Positions 27,405 to 36,888 of a stretch of 64,000 bases of DNA are shown piece after piece. A program made the translations under genes and the position numbers. The notes below the pieces were generated by a model, which ran no database searches, was not told the DNA's origin, and saw only the letters and a program-made list of their open reading frames with translations. The DNA is from an uncultured Clostridia bacterium (GTDB lineage Bacteria > Bacillota_A > Clostridia > TANB77 > CAG-508). Each line of letters opens with the position of its first letter. Position 1 is the stretch's first letter. The stretch lies in assembly GCA_947629855.1 (NCBI GenBank), contig CANRFI010000001.1:7910-71909 (forward strand), given 5' to 3'.

Positions 27405-27872
27405 ATGGAAATAAAAATAAATGTAGAATATACACAAGAAATCGATGAAAATCAAATTTATATGAATATAAAAGCAAATAAATCAACTGAAACATTAAAT
27501 AAATTAATAAAAAACATACAGGAATTATCTAAAAATACAGATACAATAGTTGCAGAAATAAATAATAATATTTATATATTAAATACAGATGATATAGCCA
27601 AATTTTACTCTGAAAATCAATCTACATATTGTGTACATAAAGATAAGACATACAAAGTCAAGAAAAAGCTATATGAATTGGAAGAACTATTAAACAAAGA
27701 AAACTTTATAAGAATATCTAAGTCATGTATTATCAATATAAAACAAGTAGAATGTTTTGATATGAAAAACATTGGCAGTATTATTGTTAAACTAAAAAAC
27801 AAAGATGTTGAGTATGTATCAAAAAGAAAAATAAGTGCAGTAATAAAATTTTTAAAAGAAAGGTGGGATTAA
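27405..27872 (+). CDS. LytTR-domain transcriptional regulator
   Basis: 155 residues with no receiver domain. The C-terminal half is a LytTR DNA-binding domain: IYILNTDDIAKFYSENQSTYCVHKDKTYKVKKKLYELEELLNKENFIRISKSCIINIKQVECF and the closing basic segment. It starts the DUF3021 gene 2 nt after its stop; LytTR-DUF3021 pairs are a recognised Firmicutes arrangement in which the membrane protein is thought to control the regulator. Confidence 0.9.
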   Translation: MEIKINVEYTQEIDENQIYMNIKANKSTETLNKLIKNIQELSKNTDTIVAEINNNIYILNTDDIAKFYSENQSTYCVHKDKTYKVKKKLYELEELLNKENFIRISKSCIINIKQVECFDMKNIGSIIVKLKNKDVEYVSKRKISAVIKFLKERWD

Positions 27873-27873
27873 T

Positions 27874-28434
27874 ATGACAAAAAAAATATTGAAAAATGTA
27901 TTAAAATACACAATATTAACATATGCAATTTTAACCATGTTTTATATCATATTTAATTACTTTCAATACGCTAAAGCACTAGAAAACGCAACACATATTC
28001 CCACTACAAATGAAATGCATGAAGAAACAATAAGTCTACAAGAAGGAGAAAATATAGAAAATTGGCTAGAAAAAAGATATTATGCAGGTAAAATGAGTAT
28101 AATAACGGAGAACATTTCTATATTTGTAGTATCAATCTTCATAAGCTGCATAATAGTGGGAATCAAGAATGCAAAAGAATCAAGCATTATAAGATATATA
28201 TTAGCTTTCATAGCAGGAAATATAATATTTGTAATTTGTACGGTAATATTACTATACCTTATGAAATATATTGATTTTTCTAAAAATTTCTTTGATGTAT
28301 ATAGAGAAAACTTTAAAATTACAATATTACCATATAGCATATTGTTTTTAGTAATTGTCATAATAAAAAGATACATATATAAGTTAAGTGTTGAAAAAAT
28401 AAATGAGATGCTAAAAAGCAAAAAAAATAAATAA
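27874..28434 (+). CDS. DUF3021-type membrane protein
   Basis: 186 residues with four predicted membrane helices (about 13-32, 75-93, 105-125, 147-165) and a charged loop between the first two. Its place immediately behind a LytTR regulator, and its topology, match the DUF3021 family. GAAAGGTGGGA precedes ATG 27874. Confidence 0.75.
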   Translation: MTKKILKNVLKYTILTYAILTMFYIIFNYFQYAKALENATHIPTTNEMHEETISLQEGENIENWLEKRYYAGKMSIITENISIFVVSIFISCIIVGIKNAKESSIIRYILAFIAGNIIFVICTVILLYLMKYIDFSKNFFDVYRENFKITILPYSILFLVIVIIKRYIYKLSVEKINEMLKSKKNK

Positions 28435-28454
28435 TAATTAAAAAATTAAATTAA

Positions 28455-28483
28455 TTGATAAACTTATATTTTTATTGTATAAT
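28455..28483 (+). promoter_or_regulatory. Putative promoter
   Basis: TTGATA (28455-28460), 17-bp spacer, TATAAT (28478-28483). It overlaps the upstream in-frame ATG at 28475, which argues that the real start of the next gene is 28553. Confidence 0.6.
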
Positions 28484-28552
28484 AATTGCAACAAAAGCAA
28501 ACAAACATTAAAAAGATATATAAATAGTAAATTGAAAGTGAGATATAAGTTT

Positions 28553-29257
28553 ATGAAAGAAAACAAATTAGAAAATTTAATATGGATTATATTTCTAAGC
28601 GTTGGAGCTATATTCTTTATAATTGGATTAGTAATATTTGGAAATATTTCTAACTATGAAAATAAAGTAGATACAATAGGAACAATTACAAAAATATCAT
28701 CGCATGAGAGTGCAAATGATGATATAGATTATGAAGTATATGTTTCATATACTATTGAAGGAAAAGAATATGAATCAAAATTAAACAGTTATGCTTCTAA
28801 TTTCTATGAAGGTAAAGAAATAAAAATATATTATGACAAAGATAACCCAAACGAAATAGGTATGAAATCTCTAGATTTAATATTTTTAATATTTCCTTTA
28901 ATTGGACTAATTTTTCTAATAATAGGAGCAATAGGAATACTAGTAAAAATTAACAAGAGAAAATTAGAAAAAAGCTTGAAAGAAAGTGGAGAATTAATAT
29001 ATGCAGATTATAATGAAACAGTTTTAAATACTTCATATCACGTAAATGAAAGACACCCATATTATATTATTTGTGAATGGAACAATCCATTAGATAATAA
29101 AAAATACATATTCAAAAGTAAAAATATTTGGATAAATCCAGAAAAAATAATAAAAGAAAGAAATATAAAACAATTTCCAGTATATGTTGACAATAATAAA
29201 AAGAAATATGTTATTGATATAGATATTTTGACAGAAAATATAGTAGATTTAAGATAA
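28553..29257 (+). CDS. DUF3592-domain membrane protein
   Basis: 234 residues. Membrane segment near 10-32, then an outer domain VDTIGTITKISSHES..YEVYVSYTIEGKEYESKLN..GKEIKIYYDKDNPNEI typical of DUF3592, a second segment at about 113-135, and a C-terminal domain of similar type. Function unknown. ATG 28553 is chosen with GTGAG upstream and the promoter in between. Confidence 0.78.
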   Translation: MKENKLENLIWIIFLSVGAIFFIIGLVIFGNISNYENKVDTIGTITKISSHESANDDIDYEVYVSYTIEGKEYESKLNSYASNFYEGKEIKIYYDKDNPNEIGMKSLDLIFLIFPLIGLIFLIIGAIGILVKINKRKLEKSLKESGELIYADYNETVLNTSYHVNERHPYYIICEWNNPLDNKKYIFKSKNIWINPEKIIKERNIKQFPVYVDNNKKKYVIDIDILTENIVDLR

Positions 29258-29292
29258 GAAAATAAATATAAATTGTCAAAGGTGGGTAAATT

Positions 29293-30087
29293 ATGAAGAA
29301 AAAAATAATAATTATATTGGCAGTAATTATAATATTAGTAATCATATTAGGACTATGGATTAGTGGAATAATCCCTAAGCAAATAGCTAAAATATCAAGT
29401 TCAATTTATCTAAAATGTAATTTCCCAGAAAAGCAATTAGAATACGTAGATATTGAGTGGTCTCCTTACCATGGAGATTATATTATAAAATATAAAGATA
29501 AAGATAAAAATAATGAATTATATAGTTTTAGAATCGGTCCAAAATATTTTCCAATCAGTTTAGGACAAGGCATATTTAAATTAGAAGATAGTTATAGAAT
29601 AGAATATGGAAGTGGAATAACAGGAATAGACGATTTTTATAACCATAGTATTACAAGTAAATATCAAGATTTAAGAACATTACCAGAAAACTATTCCAAA
29701 GAACAAGCACAAAAAGATAATTGCTTTATAATAGGAGCAATGGTCCATAATGACAACTTATATAGTGAATTTATGGATAAATATAATAAAAAAGAAGATG
29801 CTTTTATTAGAGTAGTACAATCAACAGTTGAAGGAGATATATTTATAATAGATGTATTATATGAAGCAAAAAACAATAGAATTCACTTAGTAAAAGATGA
29901 CACAAGAGATAAATTCTCAGCACAAGAAGATAGAACTATTAAATATAAAACTTATGAAAAAACAGGAGTATGGAATTACGGAAATTCACAATATTGGGTT
30001 GCATATAATGGAGAATTACCAGATGGGGATACAAAAGAATATATGCTTAATTCTGAAGAATTATTTATAATTGCAATTATTAATTAA
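29293..30087 (+). CDS. Membrane-anchored protein with DUF4362-like C-terminus
   Basis: 264 residues. N-terminal membrane segment (residues 4-26); the first half resembles DUF3139 proteins; the second half (ENYSKEQAQKDNCFIIGAMVHN..FMDKYNKKEDAFIRVVQSTVEGDIFIIDVLYE..TRDKFSAQEDRTIKYKTYEK) follows the DUF4362 pattern. No known function. It lies 35 nt behind the DUF3592 gene in the same direction with GGTGGG as ribosome-binding site. Confidence 0.75.
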   Translation: MKKKIIIILAVIIILVIILGLWISGIIPKQIAKISSSIYLKCNFPEKQLEYVDIEWSPYHGDYIIKYKDKDKNNELYSFRIGPKYFPISLGQGIFKLEDSYRIEYGSGITGIDDFYNHSITSKYQDLRTLPENYSKEQAQKDNCFIIGAMVHNDNLYSEFMDKYNKKEDAFIRVVQSTVEGDIFIIDVLYEAKNNRIHLVKDDTRDKFSAQEDRTIKYKTYEKTGVWNYGNSQYWVAYNGELPDGDTKEYMLNSEELFIIAIIN

Positions 30088-30114
30088 ATTAAAATAAGTA
30101 GGATAGATAATTAT

Positions 30115-30143
30115 TTGAAATTATCTGTCTTTTATTATATAAT
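30115..30143 (+). promoter_or_regulatory. Putative promoter
   Basis: TTGAAA (30115-30120), 17-bp spacer, TATAAT (30138-30143), 25 bp before ATG 30168. Confidence 0.55.
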
Positions 30144-30167
30144 AGTAGAAACGATTGAGAGGAAAAT

Positions 30168-30569
30168 ATGGAAAAAATTATAACATTTAGCATAATTGTA
30201 ATAACTATATTAGGCTTAATAATAAAAGCAAGTAAAGCGGTAATATATGATGCATATATGGGTAAATGGTTTAAAATTATTGATTTATCAGTATCACATT
30301 TTCTTATTTACTGTTTGTTACAATATGCATATGGATTTATAAAATGGACTATCAGACTCGAAAAATACAACCAATATCCATATAAAAATCCATTTTGTAT
30401 TTTAGTTATTATTTATTGCATAATTTCTTTTATAATATTAGGAATATACTACATTAAACGCATAAAAGATGAATATGGGATAGCAAAAACTATTTTATTT
30501 CTATTTACAATACATATAATAGCAATTTTACTTGTAATGCTTTTAAGTCCTTTTAACTACTTCTTTTAG
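30168..30569 (+). CDS. Small polytopic membrane protein, unknown
   Basis: 133 residues, with hydrophobic segments near 4-24, 40-60, 79-97 and 108-130. No recognised family or motif. GAGAGGAAAAT precedes ATG. Confidence 0.65.
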   Translation: MEKIITFSIIVITILGLIIKASKAVIYDAYMGKWFKIIDLSVSHFLIYCLLQYAYGFIKWTIRLEKYNQYPYKNPFCILVIIYCIISFIILGIYYIKRIKDEYGIAKTILFLFTIHIIAILLVMLLSPFNYFF

Positions 30570-30667
30570 AAAAAAGTATTAATTTGGTATAAAAATATAA
30601 TACTTGAAACAATATAAAATTACAATTATAATAAATATAATATAAAAAATAGAAAGAAGGAAAAAAT

Positions 30668-31642
30668 ATGTGTACAGCAATAACATATAGCACAAAAAAT
30701 CATTATTTTGGAAGAAATTTAGACTTAGAATTTTCATATAAAGAAACCGTTACAATAACACCTCGTAATTACCCATTTAAATTTAGAAAAGTAAATGTCA
30801 TAAATAATCATTATGCCATTATTGGAATGGCTTATGTAGCAGATGGATATCCACTTTATTATGACGCGATAAATGAAAAAGGATTAGGTATGGCTGGATT
30901 AAATTTTCCAGGAAATGCTAATTATAAGGATGAAAAAGAAGGAATGGACAATATTGCACCATTCGAATTTATTCCTTGGATTTTATCACAATGTGCAAAC
31001 CTTAATGAAGCGAAAAAATTACTAAAAAATATAAACATTGCTAATATTAATTTTAGTGATAATTTACCCGCATCACCACTACATTGGATTATAAGTGACA
31101 AAGAATCATCAATAACAGTAGAAAGTGTGAAAACTGGATTAAATATATATGAAAATCCAGTTGGTGTACTTACAAACAATCCAACTTTTGATATTCATAT
31201 GTTTAACTTAAATAATTATATGAATTTATCTATTGAACAACCTAATAATAATTTTTCTAAAAAACTAGACCTAAATGCATACAGTAGAGGAATGGGAGCC
31301 ATTGGATTACCAGGGGATTTATCATCTGCTTCAAGATTTGTAAAAGCAACCTTCACTAAAATGAACTCAATTTCTGGTGATTCAGAATCTGAAAGTATTA
31401 GTCAATTCTTCCATATATTAGGTTCTGTTGAACAACAAAGAGGATGTGTCCATATGGGAGAAGATAAATACGAAATAACAATTTATAGCTCTTGTTGTAA
31501 TATGGATAAAGGAATATATTATTATACAACTTATGAGAACAGTCAAATTACTGGAATAAATATGTATAATGAAAATTTAGAAAGTACAGAATTAATAAAT
31601 TATGATTTAATTAAAGGACAACAAATCCATATGCAAAATTAA
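30668..31642 (+). CDS. Choloylglycine (bile salt) hydrolase
   Basis: 324-residue Ntn-hydrolase. After Met removal Cys2 is the nucleophile in MCTAITYSTKNHYFGRNLDLEFSY; Arg/Asp of GRNLDLE, Asn in NFPGNA and the NNP of TNNPTF complete the usual active-site set. It deconjugates glycine or taurine from bile salts, or acts on a related acyl-amide such as penicillin V; the sequence is closest to the bile-salt branch by its opening block. It suggests life in an animal gut. AGAAAGAAGG precedes ATG. Confidence 0.93.
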   Translation: MCTAITYSTKNHYFGRNLDLEFSYKETVTITPRNYPFKFRKVNVINNHYAIIGMAYVADGYPLYYDAINEKGLGMAGLNFPGNANYKDEKEGMDNIAPFEFIPWILSQCANLNEAKKLLKNINIANINFSDNLPASPLHWIISDKESSITVESVKTGLNIYENPVGVLTNNPTFDIHMFNLNNYMNLSIEQPNNNFSKKLDLNAYSRGMGAIGLPGDLSSASRFVKATFTKMNSISGDSESESISQFFHILGSVEQQRGCVHMGEDKYEITIYSSCCNMDKGIYYYTTYENSQITGINMYNENLESTELINYDLIKGQQIHMQN

Positions 31643-31713
31643 ATAATATTAAATAATGAGAATAAACAAAAGCTTTTTCCAATAAACTAATAAAAAGGAA
31701 GGAGCTTTTAAAA

Positions 31714-32461
31714 TTGGGAGAAATACTAAAAACAACGATAGCAGGTTTATTTTTTGGAACATTTGGAACTACATTACGGTGGAATATTAGGAATAATTAT
31801 AAAAAAACATTCTAATAAATTTTTAAGTTTTATCTTATCATTTGCATCAGGCCTAATGATGGCAGTTGTTTGCTTTGACTTAATACCAGAAGCATTAGAA
31901 ATAAGCATATTACCATATGTAATAATAGGAATACTAATTGGAATAGTAGCAATGATTTTTTGTGATTTATTAGTAGAAAAAAAATTTAATACATATTTAA
32001 AAACAAAAAAAACAAATAAAAATACACTATTAAAAACAGGAATTATTGTTTCAATTGGGCTTGCCATACATAATTTTCCAGAAGGATTAGCAATAGGATC
32101 TGGTTTCGAAGCTTCAATGAAACTAGGCTTAAGTTTAGCACTAGCTATTTGTTTACATGATGTGCCAGAAGGAATTTCTATGGCAATACCAATGAAAAAC
32201 GGAGGAATGCAAGCAGGTAAAATAATTTTATATGTAATCCTATCAGGAGTAACAACAGGAATTGGAGCATTTTTTGGAGCAATTGTAGGTTCAATATCAC
32301 AAGAAATAATTGCAATGTGCTTAAGCTTTGCAGCAGGTGCAATGTTGTATATAGTATCTGGAGAATTAGTTCCAGAATCAAATAACTTATATAATGGTAG
32401 AACTACAGCAATTGGAAATATGTTAGGTTTTATAATCGGTATATTTACCAATATGCTATGA
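31714..32461 (+). CDS. ZIP-family metal transporter, +1 shift at CGG 31777-31779
   Basis: Imports zinc or another divalent metal. TTG 31714 lies 9 nt after AAGGAAGGAG. The zero frame reads ACA TTA CGG TGG and stops 12 codons later; skipping C31777 gives GTTLGGILGIIIKK, the usual first-helix pattern. Then come eight hydrophobic segments, HNFPEGLAIG in helix 4 and HDVPEGISMA in helix 5, the metal site. 248 aa, near the prokaryotic ZIP length. The metal is not specified. Confidence 0.9.
31777..31780 (+). other. +1 frameshift site (CGGT) in the ZIP transporter
   Basis: Codon 22 is CGG after TTA. Skipping C31777 reads GGT GGA, i.e. the small-residue LGG of transmembrane helix 1. Fourth base is T. 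Confidence 0.88.
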
Positions 32462-32485
32462 AATAAAAAAAAATATAAAAACATC

Positions 32486-32514
32486 TTGAAATTTTAAAAC
32501 GAATATAGTAAAAT
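32486..32514 (+). promoter_or_regulatory. Putative promoter of pcrA
   Basis: TTGAAA (32486-32491), 17-bp spacer, TAAAAT (32509-32514). Confidence 0.5.
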
Positions 32515-32545
32515 ACAAACACATATTTGAGAAAGGAAAAAACAA

Positions 32546-34834
32546 ATGCAAGAAATATTAAAAGAACTAAACGAAGAACAATATAAAGCTGTAGTTAATA
32601 CAGAAGGGCCATGCCTAGTAATAGCAGGAGCAGGAAGCGGAAAAACAAAAGTATTAACACATAAAATAGCATATTTAATTAAAGAAAAAAAAGTAAAGCC
32701 ATGGAACATTTTAGCAATCACTTTTACAAACAAAGCAGCAAACGAAATGAAAGAAAGAGTTGTAAACCTAGTAGGAGATGAAGCATCAGAAATTTGGATG
32801 GGAACATTTCACTCAATTTGTGTAAAAATATTAAGAAGATTCATAGATAGAATTGGAATGGAATCCTCATTTATAATATTTGATGCAGGAGATCAAAGAA
32901 CATTAGTAAAAACCTGTATTAAAGAATTAAACATAGACGACAAACTATTTTCAGATAGAAGTGTATTATCTGAAATAAGCAATGCTAAAAATGAAATGTT
33001 AGAGCCAGAAAACTATTCAGTAAAAGCAAAAGGGGACTTCCGTAAAGAAAAAATAGCAACAATATACGAGCTATACCAAAAAAGACTAAAAGAAAACAAT
33101 GCAATCGACTTTGATGATATAATAAATTACACAATTAGAATCTTAATGGAAAACCCAGATATATTAGAATATTATGCAAATAAATTTCAATATGTTTTAG
33201 TAGACGAATATCAAGACACAAATAAAGCGCAATTCACTTTAGTAACACTATTTGCATCAAAAAATGGAAACATCACAGTAGTTGGTGATAATGATCAAGG
33301 TATATATTCTTTTAGAGGAGCAGACATTAGTAATATACTAAACTTTGAAAGAGATTTTCCGGGAACAAAAATAATAAAACTAGAGCAAAACTACCGTTGC
33401 ACACAAAATATATTAAAAGTTGCAAACAGTGTTATAAAGAACAACGAAGTAAAATACAAAAAAGAACTTTGGACACAAAACGAAGAAGGAAACCAAGTAC
33501 ATATCTACCAAGCAAACAACGAATATGATGAAGCAAGTTACATTATAGAACAAATAGAACATCTAAAAAGAGAAGAATATTATAAATACTCTGACTTCGT
33601 CGTACTATATAGAATGAATACACAATCAAGAGCAATAGAAGACATATTAAGAATAGAAAAAATTCCATATAAAATCGTAGGCGGATTAAAATTTTATGAT
33701 AGAAAAGAAGTAAAAGATATAATTGCATACTTAAGATTAATCCAAAACAATGCAGATAACTTCAGCTTAAAAAGAATAATAAACGAGCCTAAAAGAGGTA
33801 TTGGTAAAACAAGCATTGATAAAATAGAACAATTAGCAGAAATATCAGAAAAATCAATGTACGAAATAATAAAAAAGGCAGATGAATATGGCTTAAATAG
33901 AGTATTTTTAAACTCAAGGGAATTTATTAACGCAATAGAAGAATTAAAACAAAAAAAAGATAAGCTACCAATTTCACAATTAATAGAATTAACATTGAAA
34001 AAAACAGGATACATTAAAGCATTAGAACAAGAAAATAAAATTGAAGCAGAAAACAGAATAGCAAATATAGAAGAATTCTTAACAGTTGCAATAGAATTTG
34101 AAAAAGAAACAGCAGAAAATTCACTAAGTGAATTTTTAGAGTCAATCACATTATCAAGTGACATAGATGAAATGGAAGAACAAGAAGATTCAATAACACT
34201 TATGACACTTCATACTGCAAAAGGGTTAGAATATCCAGTTGTATTTTTAGTTGGAATGGAAGAAGGAATTTTTCCAGGATATCAATCACAAATGGAGCCA
34301 AAAGCGCTAGAAGAAGAAAGAAGGCTATGTTATGTAGGCATAACCAGAGCAAAAGAAAACCTATTCTTAACTTGTAGCAAACAAAGAACAATTTATGGAT
34401 CTACAAGTTATAACCCTGTATCAAGGTTCTTAGAAGAAATACCACAAGAACTATTAGAAGGATATGAAGAAGCATTTGGAAATACTTCAAATAAAGATGA
34501 AATTTTCAAGGACTCTAATTATATATGGACTTACGGAAACAAAAATAATAACAATCTTAAAACCTATAAAACAAGCGAAAAAGAAACCATCACAAATTTT
34601 GCCTTTAGAACAGCAGAAAACTTTTTAAGTAACTTAAATAAAAAATCACAAAATGATAAACAAGTAGATTTATCACAATATAAAGCAGGAGTTAGAATAT
34701 ATCATAAAAAATTTGGAGAAGGAACAATCAGCTTAGTAGAACCTGAAGGAGATGACTTAAAAGTAGACATAGACTTTGATAAAGTTGGGCATAAAAGACT
34801 AATGGCAAAATATGCAAAACTAGAAATAATTTAA
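32546..34834 (+). CDS. pcrA: UvrD/PcrA-type superfamily 1 DNA helicase
   Basis: 762 residues, 3'-5' helicase in repair and replication. LNEEQYKAVVNTEGPCLVIAGAGSGKT (Q motif and Walker A), ITFTNKAANEMKERV, GTFHS, VLVDEYQDTNKAQ, VGDNDQGIYSFRGAD, LEQNYRC, VVLYRMNTQSRAIED, LMTLHTAKGLEYPVVFLVGMEEGIFP and CYVGITRAKENL appear in order. The C-terminal Tudor-like tail (GVRIYHKKFGEGTISLVEPEGDDLKVDIDF) is typical of PcrA. Confidence 0.95.
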   Translation: MQEILKELNEEQYKAVVNTEGPCLVIAGAGSGKTKVLTHKIAYLIKEKKVKPWNILAITFTNKAANEMKERVVNLVGDEASEIWMGTFHSICVKILRRFIDRIGMESSFIIFDAGDQRTLVKTCIKELNIDDKLFSDRSVLSEISNAKNEMLEPENYSVKAKGDFRKEKIATIYELYQKRLKENNAIDFDDIINYTIRILMENPDILEYYANKFQYVLVDEYQDTNKAQFTLVTLFASKNGNITVVGDNDQGIYSFRGADISNILNFERDFPGTKIIKLEQNYRCTQNILKVANSVIKNNEVKYKKELWTQNEEGNQVHIYQANNEYDEASYIIEQIEHLKREEYYKYSDFVVLYRMNTQSRAIEDILRIEKIPYKIVGGLKFYDRKEVKDIIAYLRLIQNNADNFSLKRIINEPKRGIGKTSIDKIEQLAEISEKSMYEIIKKADEYGLNRVFLNSREFINAIEELKQKKDKLPISQLIELTLKKTGYIKALEQENKIEAENRIANIEEFLTVAIEFEKETAENSLSEFLESITLSSDIDEMEEQEDSITLMTLHTAKGLEYPVVFLVGMEEGIFPGYQSQMEPKALEEERRLCYVGITRAKENLFLTCSKQRTIYGSTSYNPVSRFLEEIPQELLEGYEEAFGNTSNKDEIFKDSNYIWTYGNKNNNNLKTYKTSEKETITNFAFRTAENFLSNLNKKSQNDKQVDLSQYKAGVRIYHKKFGEGTISLVEPEGDDLKVDIDFDKVGHKRLMAKYAKLEII

Positions 34835-34840
34835 AAAACA

Positions 34841-34880
34841 AAAAACCAGTTAAAAAACAATAAAACTGGTTTTTTATTTT
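34841..34880 (+). terminator. Rho-independent terminator after pcrA
   Basis: AAAAAACCAGTT (34841-34852) / AACTGGTTTTTT (34864-34875) with T-rich tail. Confidence 0.88.
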
Positions 34881-34950
34881 AATTTTTGGTATAAAACAAA
34901 AAAAAATGGAAAAAATAAAAAACAAATAAACTAAGAAAGGAAGGATAAAA

Positions 34951-35139
34951 ATGGCAGACCTAAACCAAATAGAGCTACAACACCTAAGGCACTTAATAGG
35001 AGCACACGAAACTGCGTATCAAAAATTAAATACTTATTCTTCACAAGCTGTGGATCCACAAATAAAGCAATTATTTGCAAAATCAGCACAAGATGCACTA
35101 AACACAAAACAAAAATTAATGACATTTTTAAATAATTAA
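34951..35139 (+). CDS. Small spore-coat-like helical protein
   Basis: 62 residues, mostly helical: LRHLIGAHETAYQKLNTYSSQAVDPQIKQLFAKSAQDALNTKQKLMTFL. It resembles the short partners of CotF-type coat proteins in Clostridia and lies 13 nt upstream of a CotF-like gene. AAGGAAGG precedes ATG. Confidence 0.75.
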   Translation: MADLNQIELQHLRHLIGAHETAYQKLNTYSSQAVDPQIKQLFAKSAQDALNTKQKLMTFLNN

Positions 35140-35152
35140 GGAGGAAAAAGTA

Positions 35153-35398
35153 ATGGATGAAAAAACAATGGTAAATGACATATTGGGAAGTGTAAAAGCA
35201 GATTTAAATTCTTATCAAACAGCAATATCAGAAACAGAAAATATGGTTTTAAGACAAACATTTCAACAAATAAGAAACAATGATGAAAGCTTTCAATATG
35301 AATTATTCAAAATAGCACAAACAAAAGGATACTATGTACCTGCGCAAAAAGCGACAACAACGGAAATAAGTACAGTAAAAACAGAATTACAACAATAA
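35153..35398 (+). CDS. CotF-like spore coat protein
   Basis: 81 residues: DEKTMVNDILGSVKADLNSYQTAISETENMVLRQTFQQIRNNDESFQYELFKIAQTKGYYVPAQKA fits the coat-F (ferritin-like) pattern of a helical hairpin ending in KGYY. AAGGAGG precedes ATG. It forms an operon with the preceding small protein and ends at a strong terminator. Confidence 0.82.
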   Translation: MDEKTMVNDILGSVKADLNSYQTAISETENMVLRQTFQQIRNNDESFQYELFKIAQTKGYYVPAQKATTTEISTVKTELQQ

Positions 35399-35401
35399 AA
35401 T

Positions 35402-35440
35402 AAAAATACCTGTAAAAATAATATTTACAGGTATTTTTTA
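35402..35440 (+). terminator. Rho-independent terminator
   Basis: A 15-bp perfect stem AAAAATACCTGTAAA (35402-35416) / TTTACAGGTATTTTT (35424-35438). Confidence 0.9.
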
Positions 35441-35664
35441 GATATCAATGGATGTAATTATAAATTTCACAACAAAATATTTACGTAAACAAAAATTAAA
35501 AATGAAAATGGGAGATAAATGAAATAAAAAAGAGATAAAACAAAAAAAGTAAAATAAATATACGGAAATCGGAAAAGCAAAATCATTGCAAAAAAACAAA
35601 TATTGAAATATTATAACAATAACTTTTAAGAAAAAAGTAGCAAAAGCACAAAGGAGGTAAAAAC

Positions 35665-36690
35665 ATGTTAAAAAAAGTAATGATACATACGAAAAGAAGT
35701 ATTAAAGCTATCATTCTTTTTACAGTTTCTACATTTCTAATAGTAGGAGCAATAGCATTCCTATATAAACCAACTTATAGTGTTTTTATGAATGGAGAAC
35801 AAATAGGATATACAGAAAACAAAGCAGAATTACAAAATAAAATCAATAACTATATAGAAAATGGTGAAGAAGAAAATACAAATGTAGCATTTGTACAAGT
35901 AGATAACCTTCCTAAATATCAATTATGCTTATTAAAGAAAAATATTGTACCAAATGATGATGAAATATTTGAAAAAGTAAAAGAACAAGGAATACCATAT
36001 TATCGTTATTATGCAATATTAGACAACAATGAAGAAAAAGTATATGTTTCTACTTTCGAAGAAGCAGAACAAGTAGTACAAGGATTAAAAGACAAAAACA
36101 GTAGTAACACAGAAAAAATATCAATTATAGAAAAATATGAACAAAACATAGCGGAATTTGCAAGTACAGAAGATGCAATATCAAAATTATATATAGCAGC
36201 ACCTACACCAGTAGCTACAGTAGCAAATAAAAAAACAAGTGCAACAAGATACGCATCATCAGGAACATATAGTAATGCATCTACAATATCAACAGCAAAA
36301 GTAGATTTAGGAATTAGTTTTATAAAACCAGTATCAGGAATAATATCATCTAGGTACGGAAGTTCAGAAAGTGTTAGAAATTATAGAACGCACGGTGGAC
36401 TAGATATTGCAGCATCATCAGGAACGCCAATTTTAGCAGCTGCTTCCGGAACAGTAACATATTCTGGTTGGATGAGTGGATATGGAAACTTTTTAATAAT
36501 AACACATGCAAACGGAGTACAAACTTGTTATGGACATTGTAGTAAGCTATACGTATCATCAGGAACCAGTGTATCACAAGGACAAAAAATAGCAGCAGTA
36601 GGATCTACAGGAAACTCAACAGGACCACATTTACACTTAGAAATTAGAAAAAATGGAGTGAGATACAACCCACAAGGATATATATATTAA
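35665..36690 (+). CDS. Membrane-anchored M23 (LytM) peptidase
   Basis: 341 residues. Membrane helix at about 14-34; an intermediate region of about 130 residues; a Ser/Thr linker; then an M23 domain with THGGLDIAASSGTPILAAASG (zinc His and Asp), ITHANGVQTCYGH, and GPHLHLEI (HxH). The zinc ligands are all present, so it is probably an active peptidoglycan endopeptidase. AAAGGAGGTAAAAAC precedes ATG. Comparison with SpoIIQ-like sporulation proteins is possible but not decided. Confidence 0.92.
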   Translation: MLKKVMIHTKRSIKAIILFTVSTFLIVGAIAFLYKPTYSVFMNGEQIGYTENKAELQNKINNYIENGEEENTNVAFVQVDNLPKYQLCLLKKNIVPNDDEIFEKVKEQGIPYYRYYAILDNNEEKVYVSTFEEAEQVVQGLKDKNSSNTEKISIIEKYEQNIAEFASTEDAISKLYIAAPTPVATVANKKTSATRYASSGTYSNASTISTAKVDLGISFIKPVSGIISSRYGSSESVRNYRTHGGLDIAASSGTPILAAASGTVTYSGWMSGYGNFLIITHANGVQTCYGHCSKLYVSSGTSVSQGQKIAAVGSTGNSTGPHLHLEIRKNGVRYNPQGYIY

Positions 36691-36705
36691 TAAAATTAAT
36701 AAATG

Positions 36706-36738
36706 CCTTGAATTTAGAAATAAATTCAAGGTGTTTTT
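36706..36738 (+). terminator. Rho-independent terminator
   Basis: CCTTGAATTTA (36706-36716) / TAAATTCAAGG (36721-36731), GAAA tetraloop, T run. Confidence 0.88.
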
Positions 36739-36779
36739 ATATGCTAAGGAAGTTATTATTTGAAAATCTTCAAAAAACA

Positions 36780-36808
36780 TTTACAAGAAAAAATTTTTAT
36801 GTTAAAAT
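36780..36808 (+). promoter_or_regulatory. Putative promoter of the pilin-like gene
   Basis: TTTACA (36780-36785), 17-bp spacer, TAAAAT (36803-36808). Confidence 0.4.
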
Positions 36809-36888
36809 TTAAACGTAAATATGTAATACAAACTCAACATAATTTCTAAAATTTACAAACCAAAACAAAAGAAAGTGAGGAATTTAAA